A DNA stretch of 64,000 bases from SHZI01 sp964417725 (GCA_964417725.1 CAYQIV010000011.1:37817-101816); one strand, 5' to 3'. Numbered from the stretch's first letter, positions 1 through 9,927 are shown. Notes: generated from the sequence alone by a model not told the origin. A program made the numbers and translations.

Positions 1-268
1 ACCGAAGGTGCGGGCCATGCAGCTCATCGACGAGCTGGAGCCGATCCGCCGCGGTGTCTACGCCGGCACGGTCGGCTATTTCGGCAACAATGGCGACATG
101 GACCAGGCCATCGCCATCCGCACGCTGGTTTTCCGCGGCGACCGCTACAGTTACCAGGCCGGTGCGGGCATCGTCGCCGACAGCGTGCCGGACTACGAAT
201 ACAACGAGGTGCTGGCCAAGAGCGCCGTGCTGCGCCGGGCCCTGTCGATCGCGGAGGAAGGCTTGTGA
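1..268 (+). CDS. trpE: Anthranilate synthase component I, C-terminal end (partial)
   Basis: The window opens inside this gene; the reading frame begins at base 2 and ends in TGA at 266-268. The visible 88 or so residues are the end of the chorismate-binding domain, including the conserved stretch around GVYAGTVGYFG (near bases 53-85) and the IAIRTLVF segment. TrpE pairs with the TrpG glutaminase to make anthranilate from chorismate, the first committed step of tryptophan synthesis. Its stop overlaps the GTG start of trpG, so the two subunits are probably translationally coupled. The N-terminal feedback-inhibition region and any leader or attenuator lie outside the window. A paralogue such as PabB is unlikely given the trp genes that follow. 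Confidence 0.95.
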   Translation, partial: PKVRAMQLIDELEPIRRGVYAGTVGYFGNNGDMDQAIAIRTLVFRGDRYSYQAGAGIVADSVPDYEYNEVLAKSAVLRRALSIAEEGL

Positions 269-861
269 GTGGCGCAAAGGCCGTGCGACTGCTGCTGGTC
301 GACAACTACGATTCCTTTACCTACAACCTGGTGCAGGCGTTCCTCGTGCTCGGTGCGGAGGTCATCGTCCACCGCAACGACGAGATCAGCGTCGCCGATG
401 CGCTGGCGCTGGCGCCCAGTCACCTGTGCGTCTCGCCGGGCCCCGGCCGCCCCGACGATGCCGGCATCTCGCTGGCCATGATCGCCGCCTTCGAGCGCCG
501 CGTACCGGTGCTCGGCGTGTGCCTCGGCCACCAGTCGCTGGTCCAGCATTTCGGTGGGTGCATCGTGCGGGCCGAACGGCTGATGCACGGCAAGACCTCG
601 ATGGTCGAGCACGACGGGCGGACGATCTACCGCGGCCTGTCGCAGCCCTTCCAGGCCGGCCGCTACCATTCGCTGGCCGCCGAGCCATCAAGCCTGCCGG
701 CCTGCCTCGAGGTCACGGCGCGCACCGCGCGGGGCGAGATCATGGGCGTGCGCCACCGCGAACTGCCCCTAGAGGGGGTGCAGTTCCATCCCGAAAGCGT
801 ACTGACGCCCGAAGGCGATCGCCTGCTGGGCAACTTCCTCGCGCTGGCGGCCGACGGGTGA
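265..861 (+). CDS. trpG: Anthranilate synthase component II (glutamine amidotransferase)
   Basis: This 198-residue class I glutamine amidotransferase supplies ammonia to TrpE. The catalytic triad is visible: Cys86 in GVCLGHQ, then His175 and Glu177 in QFHPES near the end. The N-terminal DNYDSFTYN signature (residues 13-21) is typical of TrpG/PabA. The GTG start at 265 overlaps the trpE stop (GTGA), which favours it over later starts. The length matches stand-alone TrpG of about 190-200 residues. TrpG proteins often serve PabB as well, and sequence alone cannot exclude that dual role. The position between trpE and trpD supports the tryptophan function. Confidence 0.97.
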   Translation: MSGAKAVRLLLVDNYDSFTYNLVQAFLVLGAEVIVHRNDEISVADALALAPSHLCVSPGPGRPDDAGISLAMIAAFERRVPVLGVCLGHQSLVQHFGGCIVRAERLMHGKTSMVEHDGRTIYRGLSQPFQAGRYHSLAAEPSSLPACLEVTARTARGEIMGVRHRELPLEGVQFHPESVLTPEGDRLLGNFLALAADG

Positions 862-868
862 GGCCGGC

Positions 869-1885
869 ATGACGACCGGTTTGCTGGAACGGCTGATCCA
901 GGGGAGCGACCTCGCCGAGGCCGAGGCCGGTGCCCTGCTGCGCAGCCTGGCGGACGAGGCCACGCCGCCGGCGCTCGCCGGCGCCCTGCTGACGGCGCTG
1001 CGCATCAAGGGCGAGACCGCGGACGAGGTGCGCGGCCTGGCGCTGGCCATGCGGGCGCTGGCCCGGCCCTTTCCGTTGCCGGCCGGTTGTGCCCCCGTCG
1101 ATTCGGTTGGCACCGGCGGCGACGGGTCATGCAGCTTCAACCTGTCGACCGGCGCGGCGCTGCTCGCCGCGGCCTGCGGCCTGCCGGTCGTCAAGCATGG
1201 CAACCGCTCGGTGTCGTCGCGTTCCGGCAGCGCCGACGTGCTCGAGGCGCTCGGCGTGCCGGTGCCGGCGGATGCGGCGGCCGCGGCGCGGCTGTTCGAA
1301 CGCTGTGGCTTCACCTTTCTTTTTGCCCCGGTGTTCCACCCGGCGATGAAGGCCATCGCCCCGGTGCGCCGCGCGCTGGGCGTGCGCACCGTGTTCAACA
1401 TCCTCGGCCCGCTGACCAACCCGGCGTCACCGCCGTTCGGCGTGATCGGCGCCTGGGACGTGGCGACGGCGCGGCTGATGGCCGAAACGCTGGCCGGCAT
1501 GCCCATCGGCCGGGTGTTCGTCGTGCACGGCCATGACGGCTGGGACGAGCCGACGCCGACCGGGCCCTTCGTCCTCTTCGACGTGCGCCGCGGCCGCGTC
1601 ACGCGCCGGCGCCGCGACCCGCACCGCTACGGCCTGCCACGCTGCCGGCCCGAAGACCTCGCCGGCGACGATGCGCCACGCAACGCGGAAGCCCTCGAGG
1701 CCGTGCTGGCCGGCACCGACCGGGGCGCACACCGCGACGCCCTGCTGCTCGGTGCCGGGCTGCTGCTCGAGGTCAGCGGCCGGGTCCGCACGTTGCGCCA
1801 GGGCATCGACCGGGCACGCCGGGCGCTGGAAAGCGGCGAAGGCGCCCGGCTGCTGGCGCGGCTGCGCGAGGCGGCCGGGCCATGA
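869..1885 (+). CDS. trpD: Anthranilate phosphoribosyltransferase
   Basis: TrpD transfers the phosphoribosyl group of PRPP to anthranilate, the second step of the branch. The 338-residue length is typical. The glycine-rich PRPP loop GTGGDG is at residues 81-86, followed by NLSTGAALLAAACG, KHGNRSVSS (109-117) and SGSAD, all family hallmarks. The ATG is 7 bases beyond the trpG stop. The 3' end overlaps trpC by four bases (ATGA). The N-terminal helical domain contains the usual substrate-binding region around residues 20-60. No unusual residues are seen. Confidence 0.97.
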   Translation: MTTGLLERLIQGSDLAEAEAGALLRSLADEATPPALAGALLTALRIKGETADEVRGLALAMRALARPFPLPAGCAPVDSVGTGGDGSCSFNLSTGAALLAAACGLPVVKHGNRSVSSRSGSADVLEALGVPVPADAAAAARLFERCGFTFLFAPVFHPAMKAIAPVRRALGVRTVFNILGPLTNPASPPFGVIGAWDVATARLMAETLAGMPIGRVFVVHGHDGWDEPTPTGPFVLFDVRRGRVTRRRRDPHRYGLPRCRPEDLAGDDAPRNAEALEAVLAGTDRGAHRDALLLGAGLLLEVSGRVRTLRQGIDRARRALESGEGARLLARLREAAGP

Positions 1886-2754
1886 GCCGGCCAGCGATGC
1901 GCCCGGAACCGGTCGATTTCCTCGCGCGCATGGCCGGGTCCAGCGCCGGGCGCGCTCACGCCGCGCAGCGCCGCCTGCCGGAATCGGTACTGGCCCGGCA
2001 CATCCGTCACCAGCGCGCCGTGCCGCCGCTGCGCCTGTCGGTACACGGCTTCGACGTCATCGCCGAAGTGAAGCGCCGGTCGCCATCGGCCGGTGTGCTG
2101 GCGCGGGACGGGCTGAGCCTCACCGCCCAGGCGCGACACTACGTGCGCGGCGGGGCCATGGCGCTTTCGGTGCTCACCGAGCCGGATGCATTCGCCGGTG
2201 ACATGCGCCACCTCGCGCAGGTGGCCGGGATCGACGGCCTCGCCGTGCCGGCGATGCGCAAGGATTTCCTCGTCAGCCCCTACCAGCTGCTCGAGGCCCG
2301 CGCCGGCGGCGCCGGCGGCGTGCTGCTCATCGCCGCGCTGCTCGACGACTACCGCCTGCGTGAGATGTTGCGCTGTGCGCGCACGCTCGGCCTGTTCGCG
2401 CTGGTCGAGGTCTTCGATCACGGTGAGCTCGCCCGGGCCGCCGCTGTGCTGCGCCGTGTGCGGCGCGAGCTGCCGGCGCGGGGCGACGGCCTGCTGCTCG
2501 GGGTGAACTGCCGCGACCTGCGCAGCCTGCAGGTCGACTTCGGCCGCTTTGCCGCGCTCGCGCCGGCGCTGCCGGCCGACATCCCGGTGATCGCCGAAAG
2601 CGGCATCGGCACGCCGGCCGAGGCCGCGCACGTGGCGGAACTCGGCTACTGTGGTGCGCTGGTCGGCACGGCGCTGATGCGCGCGGCCGAGCCGGCGTTG
2701 CAGGTGGCCTCGATCCTCGCCGCAGGACGTGCCTCGGCCCGTCGCCGCGGTTGA
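1882..2754 (+). CDS. trpC: Indole-3-glycerol phosphate synthase
   Basis: TrpC closes the indole ring, converting carboxyphenylamino-deoxyribulose phosphate to indole-3-glycerol phosphate. The (beta/alpha)8 barrel motifs are clear: EVKRRSPSAG, MRKDFLV with its catalytic lysine, NCRDL, and AESGI near the C-terminus. At 290 residues it is about 25 longer than the usual monofunctional enzyme because of extra sequence at both ends. It is not fused to TrpF, which follows as a separate gene. The ATG start is inside the trpD stop (ATGA). The 3' end overlaps the putative TTG start of trpF. Confidence 0.96.
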   Translation: MSRPAMRPEPVDFLARMAGSSAGRAHAAQRRLPESVLARHIRHQRAVPPLRLSVHGFDVIAEVKRRSPSAGVLARDGLSLTAQARHYVRGGAMALSVLTEPDAFAGDMRHLAQVAGIDGLAVPAMRKDFLVSPYQLLEARAGGAGGVLLIAALLDDYRLREMLRCARTLGLFALVEVFDHGELARAAAVLRRVRRELPARGDGLLLGVNCRDLRSLQVDFGRFAALAPALPADIPVIAESGIGTPAEAAHVAELGYCGALVGTALMRAAEPALQVASILAAGRASARRRG

Positions 2755-3360
2755 AGCGCGTGGTGACGCGGGTCAAGATCTGCGGGCTGGCGACGCCCGG
2801 GGCTGTGGCGGCGGCACTCGAGGCCGGTGTCGATGCGCTCGGCTTCGTCTTTGCCGAGTCGCCCCGGCGGGTCGGCCCCGCACAGGCTGCAGCGCTGTGT
2901 CGTGACGTGCCGACCGGGGTGCTGCGCGTCGCGGTGATGCGCCACCCGACGCAGATGGAAGTGGATGCGGTGATCGACGGCTTCCGGCCCGACTGCCTGC
3001 AGACGGATGCCGCGGATTTCGCCGACCTCAACCTGCCGGACACGCTGGCGAGGTGGCCGGTGTGGCGCGATGTGCCCGCACTCGACGAAGCCGCGCTGGT
3101 CCGCGACGGTCGCGTGCTTTTCGAGGCGGCGGCCAGTGGCCAGGGTCAGCGTGCCGACTGGCAGCGCGCGGCCCGGCTGGCGCAACGCGTGGAGCTGATT
3201 CTCGCCGGCGGGCTCGACCCGGATAACGTCGGCACGGCGATCGCCTGTGTCCGGCCGTGGGGCGTTGATGTCAGCAGTGGCGTGGAATCGCGCCGCGGCG
3301 TCAAGGATTTGGGGCGGATCGCGGCCTTCGTCGCCGCGGTACGCCGGATGGAGCAGGATC

Positions 3361-3371
<11 letters not shown>
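2751..3371 (+). CDS. trpF: Phosphoribosylanthranilate isomerase
   Basis: TrpF performs the Amadori rearrangement of phosphoribosylanthranilate. The N-terminal VKICGL motif carries the catalytic cysteine, GFVFAESPRRV follows, and QTDAADF contains the expected aspartate. The C-terminal LAGGLDPDNV and GVDVSSGVES segments form the phosphate-binding end. A TTG start at 2751 gives a four-base overlap with the trpC stop; GTG codons at 2760 and 2763 are alternatives that would remove only the first few residues. The length of 206 residues is normal. The 3' end overlaps trpB by 11 bases. Confidence 0.94.
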
Positions 3372-4621
<1,250 letters not shown>

Positions 4622-4629
<8 letters not shown>

Positions 4630-5401
4630 CGCAATCCAGCCGCACCAGCGCATCAGCCAGGCGATCGAGGGCGCGCGCCGGGCGCGGCGCGTGGCGCTGG
4701 TGCCCTACCTGACGGCCGGCTATCCGGACAAGTCGCGCTTCGTCGAGACCGTGCACCGCATCGCCACCGTTGCCGAGGTCATCGAGATCGGCGTGCCGTT
4801 CAGCGACCCGATGGCCGACGGCGTGACGATCCAGCGGGCCAGCCATGCTGCCATCGCCGCCGGCGTCAGCCTGCGCTGGATCCTCTCGGCGCTGGAGGCC
4901 GGTGGCCCGTGGCCGGTGCCGCTGGTGTTGATGAGCTACCTCAACCCGCTGCTCAACCACGGCTACCCGCGGCTGGCCGCCGAGGCGCAGCGCGCCGGGG
5001 TCTGTGGCTTCATCGTCCCTGACCTGCCGATCGAGGAAAGCGACGAACTGCGCGCCGCGCTCGAGGCCCCGGGCCTGGCGCTCATCCAGCTGGTGACGCC
5101 GGCCACGCCGCCGGCGCGCCTGGCCCGCCTGTGCGCGGCGAGCCGCGGCTTCGTGTATGCCGTCACCGTCACCGGCATCACCGGTGGCGCCGGCGAGCTG
5201 CCCGATGAAGTGACGGGCTACCTCGACCGGGTGCGCGGCCTGACCCCCCTGCCGGTGTGTGCCGGTTTCGGCGTGCGCCGGGCCGCGCAGGTGCGCCTGC
5301 TGGCGCCGCACGCCGACGGGGTCATCGTCGGTTCGGCGCTGGTCGAGGCCCTCGAGCAGGGCCAGGACCCGGCAACCTTCCTCGCTGCCCTGCGCGAGTA
5401 G
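4622..5401 (+). CDS. trpA: Tryptophan synthase alpha chain
   Basis: TrpA cleaves indole-3-glycerol phosphate and channels indole to TrpB. Catalytic residues match the family: Glu55 in EIGVPFSDP and Asp66 in MADG. The loop segments PDLPIEES and VTVTGITGG are present. ATG 4622 overlaps the trpB stop and gives 259 residues, the usual size. This is the last gene of the trp operon. The 44 bases after its stop show no hairpin with a U-tract, so transcription may continue into the next gene or end through Rho. Confidence 0.96.
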
Positions 5402-5445
5402 GTCGTGCGCTGGTGTCGTTTCGCAATGTTTTAAAAGGAAATGAC

Positions 5446-5988
5446 ATGACAGTGTATAGACACCTTAAAGGCGGCTGCCCCGCCTTGACGATGGCCGGCC
5501 TGCTGGCCGTGCTGGCGGTAACGGCCTGTGCCGCCATGCCGGAGGCTGCGCCCGACCCGGACACCAGGCCCGCTGGACCGGCTGCGCAGCCACAGGCCCG
5601 ACCGGCAGGCGCGCCCCGCGACTGGACGCCCGGCCAGGGCCACTGGGCGCTGGTCTGGCTCGGCGAGGCGGTCGTCGCGGCCGATGGCGACCGGGGTCCG
5701 CCCGACATCCGCTTCCAGCCGGAAAACGGTGGGGGACGCGTGTCGGGCCACGGTGGTTGCAACCGCTTCATGGGCAGCTACCGGGTCAAGGGCGGACAGG
5801 TCGATTTCTCCCGTCTCGCCGTCACCCGCATGGCCTGCGCCGACGATGACGGGCTCGAGACCCGTTTCCTCGCCGCCCTCGAGCGCACCCGGCGCATGAC
5901 CCTCGATGACGGTGGCCGGCTCACCTTCCTCGATGCCAGCGGTGCGCCGCTGGCCCGTTTCCGCCGCGCCGAGGCCGCACACCCTTGA
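5446..5988 (+). CDS. META-domain (HslJ-like) lipoprotein
   Basis: This 180-residue protein has a lipoprotein signal peptide: positives at Arg5 and Lys8, a hydrophobic run, and a lipobox ending at Cys28 (AVTAC). A low-complexity Pro/Ala linker follows. The C-terminal half is a META/HslJ domain, recognised by GGCNRFMGSY and a following motif around FSRLAVTRMAC. META-domain proteins are envelope proteins linked to stress or antibiotic tolerance, but their biochemical role is not settled. ATG 5446 is preceded by an AAAAGGA ribosome-binding site. A later ATG at 5491 would remove the basic residues of the signal peptide. A GTGTATAGACAC palindrome lies just inside the gene. Confidence 0.8.
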   Translation: MTVYRHLKGGCPALTMAGLLAVLAVTACAAMPEAAPDPDTRPAGPAAQPQARPAGAPRDWTPGQGHWALVWLGEAVVAADGDRGPPDIRFQPENGGGRVSGHGGCNRFMGSYRVKGGQVDFSRLAVTRMACADDDGLETRFLAALERTRRMTLDDGGRLTFLDASGAPLARFRRAEAAHP

Positions 5989-6012
5989 CATTCCGCCGCA
6001 GATGAATACTAT
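5985..6012 (+). promoter_or_regulatory. sigma70 promoter of argR
   Basis: A perfect -35 TTGACA (5985-5990) is separated by 16 bases from a -10-like TACTAT (6007-6012). Transcription would start near 6019-6021, after the GTG at 6033 is already too close for a leader, which favours ATG 6048 as the argR start. The -35 overlaps the end of the META-domain gene. Confidence 0.65.
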
Positions 6013-6038
6013 GCGCATCCTTTTATTTATATGTGCAT
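6011..6038 (+). promoter_or_regulatory. Candidate ArgR operator pair
   Basis: Two short palindromes, ATGCGCAT (6011-6018) and ATGTGCAT (6031-6038), are 20 bases apart, about two helical turns. They lie at and just downstream of the argR promoter in an unusually AT-rich stretch. ArgR hexamers bind pairs of palindromic boxes on one helix face, so autoregulation by ArgR is the natural inference. The match to the E. coli ARG box is only partial. Confidence 0.45.
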
Positions 6039-6047
6039 AGGGAAATC

Positions 6048-6503
6048 ATGCCGGCCGGTGCCGGAAAACGCGAGCTGCGGCAGCAGGCGATCCTGAGGAT
6101 CCTCCGCCGGCGACAGGTGTCGCGGCAGGATGAACTCGTGGCGCTCCTGCGTCGCGAGGGTATCGAGGCAACGCAGTCGAGCATCAGCCGCGACCTGCGC
6201 CAGCTCGGCATCTCCAAGCTCGACCAGGAATACCAACCCGTCGATGCCGGCACCGACCCCACTGCCCTGCAGACCATCGAGCTGGTGGCCGAGTTCGTGC
6301 GCGACATCCGCACCGCCGGACCACACCTGACGGTGGTGCGGACCAGCGAGGGGGCCGCGGCGCAGGTGGCGCTGCAGCTCGACCGCGCCGGCTGGCGCGA
6401 GATCGTCGGCACGGTCTCGGGCGACGACACGGTATTCATCGCCACGGCCAGCGTCGGTGACCAGCGCCGGCTGCTGGTGCGCCTCCGGGCCCACTTTGCC
6501 TGA
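6048..6503 (+). CDS. argR: Arginine repressor
   Basis: ArgR is the arginine-responsive hexameric regulator of arginine genes. The N-terminal winged helix carries the SSISRDLRQLGISK recognition motif. The C-terminal domain holds the oligomerisation and arginine-binding region around TVSGDDTVFIA. ATG 6048 has an AGGGA ribosome site and gives 151 residues, the family size. The upstream GTG at 6033 would lie almost at the inferred transcription start. Divergence from E. coli ArgR is moderate. It heads a cluster of arginine biosynthesis genes, so local control is likely. Confidence 0.93.
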   Translation: MPAGAGKRELRQQAILRILRRRQVSRQDELVALLRREGIEATQSSISRDLRQLGISKLDQEYQPVDAGTDPTALQTIELVAEFVRDIRTAGPHLTVVRTSEGAAAQVALQLDRAGWREIVGTVSGDDTVFIATASVGDQRRLLVRLRAHFA

Positions 6504-6576
6504 GGCGACCGATGCCGCCAGACACACGACCGCCGCCCAAATGGCGGTGCCACAGGGACATGACCAGGACACAGCC

Positions 6577-7797
6577 ATGACGACCACGATCGACACCTCG
6601 CCCATCATCCTCGGCTTCTCCGGCGGCCTCGACACCTCGTTCTGCGTGCCGTGGATGAAAGAGCGCTACGGCCGCCCGATCGTTACCGTGACGATCAACA
6701 CCGGCGGGCTCGACGCCGCCGCGGTCGCCGACCTCGAGCAGCGGGCGCACCGGCTCGGCGCTGCCGAGCACCTGCTCGTCGAGGCGCGGGACGTGTTCTT
6801 CGACCGGGTCCTCAAGTTCCTGATCTTCGGCAACGTGCGGCGCGGCCACCTCTATCCGCTATGCGTCGGCGCCGAGCGCGGCATCCAGGCGACGCTGCTG
6901 GCCGAGCTCGCCCGCTCGCGGGGCAGTTCGACGGTGGCCCACGGCTGCACTGCTGCCGGCAACGACCAGGTGCGCTTCGAAGTGGCGCTGCGCACCCTCA
7001 ACCCCGGCCTGACGGTGCTCGCGCCGGTGCGCGACGAGGCCTTCGTTCGCAGCGAACAACAGAAGTACCTCGAAACGCACGGCTTGCCGGTACCGGCGCG
7101 CGGCTCGGCGTATTCCATCAACCGCGGCCTGTGGGGCGTGACCATCGGCGGCCGGGAGACGCTCGATTCGAAAGGGTCGATCCCCGAGGACGCCTGGGTG
7201 TTGTCCGCCGGTGCTTTCACCGACCCGCGGCCGTTGGCCAGCCACACCATCGGCTTCGCCGCCGGCGTGCCGGTGTCGCTCGACGGTGAGCGCCTCGACC
7301 CCGTGGCCCTGATCGAAAAACTCGAAACGCTGGCCGGCCCCTACGGCATCGGCCGCGGCATCCACGTTGGCGACACGGTGCTCGGCACCAAGGGCCGCGT
7401 GGCGTTCGAGGCGCCTGCCGCCGAGGTGCTGCTGGTCGCCCACCGCGAGCTGGAAAAGCTGGTGCTCTCGGCCCTGCAGCAGCGCATCAAGGATCAGGTG
7501 GCGAGCCAGTATGGCGACTTCGTCCACGAGGGCCGCCAGCTCGACCCCGTCTGCCGCGACATCGAGGCCCTGCTGACGTCGTCGCAGCAGCGGGTCACCG
7601 GCGACGTGCGGGTCCAGTTCCGCCCCGGCAGCGTCTTCGTCGAGGGCGTGACCTCGCCGCATTCGCTGATGGCCGCGACCAAGGGAGTGTACGGCGAGAA
7701 AGCCGGTGAATGGACGCCGGCCGATGCGCTGGGCTATTCGCGCATCCTTTCGCTGCCGGGCATCCTGCAGACGCGCGCTGCGGGTGGCGGCTCGTGA
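6577..7797 (+). CDS. argG: Argininosuccinate synthase
   Basis: ArgG ligates citrulline and aspartate using ATP. The PP-loop motif FSGGLDTS is at the N-terminus, and GNDQVRFE and YSINRGLWG follow. Motifs such as FGNV(R)RGHLYP, TIGGRETL and HVGDTVLGTKGR resemble my recollection of Bacteroidota and Xanthomonas ArgG more than the E. coli enzyme. ATG 6577 has AGGA eight bases upstream; an in-frame ATG at 6541 lacks such a site. The product is 406 residues. Its TGA overlaps the GTG of the next gene. In a pathway using acylated intermediates, its citrulline would have to be released by a deacylase not seen here. Confidence 0.93.
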   Translation: MTTTIDTSPIILGFSGGLDTSFCVPWMKERYGRPIVTVTINTGGLDAAAVADLEQRAHRLGAAEHLLVEARDVFFDRVLKFLIFGNVRRGHLYPLCVGAERGIQATLLAELARSRGSSTVAHGCTAAGNDQVRFEVALRTLNPGLTVLAPVRDEAFVRSEQQKYLETHGLPVPARGSAYSINRGLWGVTIGGRETLDSKGSIPEDAWVLSAGAFTDPRPLASHTIGFAAGVPVSLDGERLDPVALIEKLETLAGPYGIGRGIHVGDTVLGTKGRVAFEAPAAEVLLVAHRELEKLVLSALQQRIKDQVASQYGDFVHEGRQLDPVCRDIEALLTSSQQRVTGDVRVQFRPGSVFVEGVTSPHSLMAATKGVYGEKAGEWTPADALGYSRILSLPGILQTRAAGGGS

Positions 7798-8861
7798 GCG
7801 CCGCGATGCGCACCATCGTCGCCGACAAGATCGCGTCGATCACCCAGCACCTCAACCTCAAGCGCGAGCTGCGCGTCAGCATCGACATCCCTTGCGAGGA
7901 AGGCGTCGTCGTGGCCGTCGAGGTGCTCAACAACAAGAGCACCTACAACCAGCTCGAGCTGACCAGCGGCCGCATGGCCGTCGTAAAACGCGGCGATGTC
8001 GTCGTCGGCGCGCTCGGCCAGCGCAAGGCGCTGTTCGGCTACTCGGGCCATGTCCCCGAGCGGCTCGCCGTGGGTGACACACTGCAGGTCCTCAACATGG
8101 GGGGCGTGATCGGCGTCTGCGACTCGATCAACGCCAGCTTCGGCCCGCCCTTCGATGGCCGCGTGCTCGGTGCCGTGCTCGATTTCCCCTACCTCGGTGA
8201 GCGCATCGGCGTGCCGGCGCGCATCGGCATGGAAAAGCTGGCGGCCGCGCCGGCCATCGACACCCATGGCGTGCCGGTGGTGGCCATCGCCGGCACCTGC
8301 ATGAACTCCGGCAAGACCGCCGCAGCCTGCGCCATCGTCAGCCGCCTGCGTCACCACGGCCACACCGTCGACGCCTTCAAGGCCACTGGCGTGTCGCTGC
8401 GCCGGGACATCCTCGCCATGGAAGATGCCGGCGCGCGCGCGACGATGATCTTCACCGACTTCGGCGTGGCCTGTACCACCGGTGACAACGGCCCGGCGGT
8501 GACGCGCACGATGCTGACGCGACTCGCGGCGCGGCGCCCCGACTGCATCGTCTTCGAGTTGGGCGATGGCATCCTCGGTGCCTATGGCGTGGAAGCGATC
8601 CTGCGCGACACGGCGATCCGCGATGCGCTGACCAGCGTCGTGCTGTGCGCCAACGACCCGGTCGCGGCGTGGGGCGGTGTCGAACTGCTGCGCAACGATT
8701 TCGGCATCGAGCCGCACATCGTCACCGGTCCGGCGACCGACAACGACGTCGGCAAGGAGATCATCGCCCGGCGCATGGGCGTGACGGCGATCAATGCCGT
8801 CACCGAGTCGATCCGCATCGGCGATGCCGTCACCGAGCGGCTCGGGCTGGCGCTGTCATGA
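7794..8861 (+). CDS. P-loop protein of unknown function in the arginine cluster
   Basis: I do not recognise a characterised family member. The product is 355 residues from GTG 7794 (GTGA overlap with argG) or 351 from ATG 7806. Numbering from the ATG, residues 1-150 look like a beta-rich N-terminal domain. Residues 158-172 form a Walker A loop, AGTCMNSGKT, with Lys170. The remainder (KATGV, FELGDG, VVLCANDP) resembles BioD/CobB-like SIMIBI NTPases and, distantly, DUF1611 proteins. Some DUF1611 members (DgcN) are reported to N-acetylate D-glutamate, which makes an acyl-glutamate role conceivable. It sits between argG and argC with four-base overlaps on both sides, so an arginine-related role is likely. 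No N-acylglutamate synthase or deacylase is otherwise visible in the cluster. Confidence 0.85.
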   Translation: MSAAMRTIVADKIASITQHLNLKRELRVSIDIPCEEGVVVAVEVLNNKSTYNQLELTSGRMAVVKRGDVVVGALGQRKALFGYSGHVPERLAVGDTLQVLNMGGVIGVCDSINASFGPPFDGRVLGAVLDFPYLGERIGVPARIGMEKLAAAPAIDTHGVPVVAIAGTCMNSGKTAAACAIVSRLRHHGHTVDAFKATGVSLRRDILAMEDAGARATMIFTDFGVACTTGDNGPAVTRTMLTRLAARRPDCIVFELGDGILGAYGVEAILRDTAIRDALTSVVLCANDPVAAWGGVELLRNDFGIEPHIVTGPATDNDVGKEIIARRMGVTAINAVTESIRIGDAVTERLGLALS

Positions 8862-9916
8862 GCGCGCGCATTCCGGCGCTGATCGTCGGTGGCACCGGCT
8901 ACGTGGCCGGTGAGCTGCTGCGCCTCACCGCCCAGCACCCGCATTTCGACTTCGCCGGCGTGGCCTCGGCCAGCCAGGCCGGGACTGCCGTGGCTGCGGC
9001 CTTTCCGCACCTCGCCACCGTGCTCGGCGACCAGGTGTTCCTCGACCAGGCGCAACTCGTGGCGCGTTTCCCCGCCGGCCCGCTGGCACTGTTCAGTGCC
9101 GCCCCGCATGGCGTCAGCGCCGCGCTCATCGCCGGCCTCGTCGCCGATGCGGCAGCGCGTGGCACCGAACTCCACGTCGTCGACGTGTCATCGGACTTCC
9201 GCTTTGCCGACCCCGCCGCCTTCGAAGCGGTCTATCGCCAGCCGCACGGTGCGCCGGCGCTGCTCGGACAGTTCAGCAGTGCGCTGCCCGAGCACCTGCC
9301 CGGCACGCCCACCGCCCATGTCGGCCACCCGGGCTGCTTCGCCACGTCGATGCTCCTCGGCATGGTGCCGCTGCTCGCCGGTGGTTACGTCGAACCGGCC
9401 TTCACGGCGGTCGGTGTCACCGGCAGCACCGGTGCCGGGCGCACACCGCTCGCCACCACGCACCACCCCGAGCGGCACTCGAACCTCTTTGCCTACAACC
9501 CGCTGCGCCACCGCCACGGGCCGGAAGTGACGGCGTTGTGCGCCCGGCTCACGGGGACTGTGCCGGTGCTGCACTTCGTGCCGCATTCGGGGCCCTTCGC
9601 GCGCGGCATCCACATGACGTTGCAAGCCAGCCTGGTGCGGCCCATGGGTGACGACGCCCTGCGTGAAGCGCTGGCCGCGTACTACGCGGCGAGCCCCTTC
9701 GTGCGGGTCGTCGACGGCACGCCGCGCATCAAGGACGTTGCCGGCAGCAACCACGCGCACATCGGCGTGGCCACACAGGGCGGACACCTCGCCGTGTTCG
9801 TCGTCATCGACAACCTGATCAAGGGCGCCGCGGGTGGCGCCGTACAGTGGATGAACCGTCTGTTCGGCCTGCCGGAGGATGCGGGGCTTGCCGCACCGGC
9901 GCCGGGCTGGATCTGA
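8858..9916 (+). CDS. argC: N-acyl-gamma-glutamyl-phosphate reductase
   Basis: ArgC reduces N-acylglutamyl phosphate to the semialdehyde with NADPH. The Rossmann motif GGTGYVAGELLRL is at residues 11-23 and the catalytic cysteine is Cys160 in GHPGCFAT. The histidine-containing HFVPHSGPFARGIH segment completes the active site. ATG 8858 overlaps the stop of the P-loop gene (ATGA). The length is 352 residues. Whether its natural substrate is the acetyl or succinyl derivative cannot be read from sequence, but the neighbouring transcarbamylase suggests succinyl. Confidence 0.93.
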   Translation: MSARIPALIVGGTGYVAGELLRLTAQHPHFDFAGVASASQAGTAVAAAFPHLATVLGDQVFLDQAQLVARFPAGPLALFSAAPHGVSAALIAGLVADAAARGTELHVVDVSSDFRFADPAAFEAVYRQPHGAPALLGQFSSALPEHLPGTPTAHVGHPGCFATSMLLGMVPLLAGGYVEPAFTAVGVTGSTGAGRTPLATTHHPERHSNLFAYNPLRHRHGPEVTALCARLTGTVPVLHFVPHSGPFARGIHMTLQASLVRPMGDDALREALAAYYAASPFVRVVDGTPRIKDVAGSNHAHIGVATQGGHLAVFVVIDNLIKGAAGGAVQWMNRLFGLPEDAGLAAPAPGWI

Positions 9917-9927
9917 GGACTGCACGA

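Noticed and set aside
6033..6050. GTG at 6033 as argR start
   Set aside because: It lies within about 15 bases of the inferred transcription start; ATG 6048 has the ribosome site.
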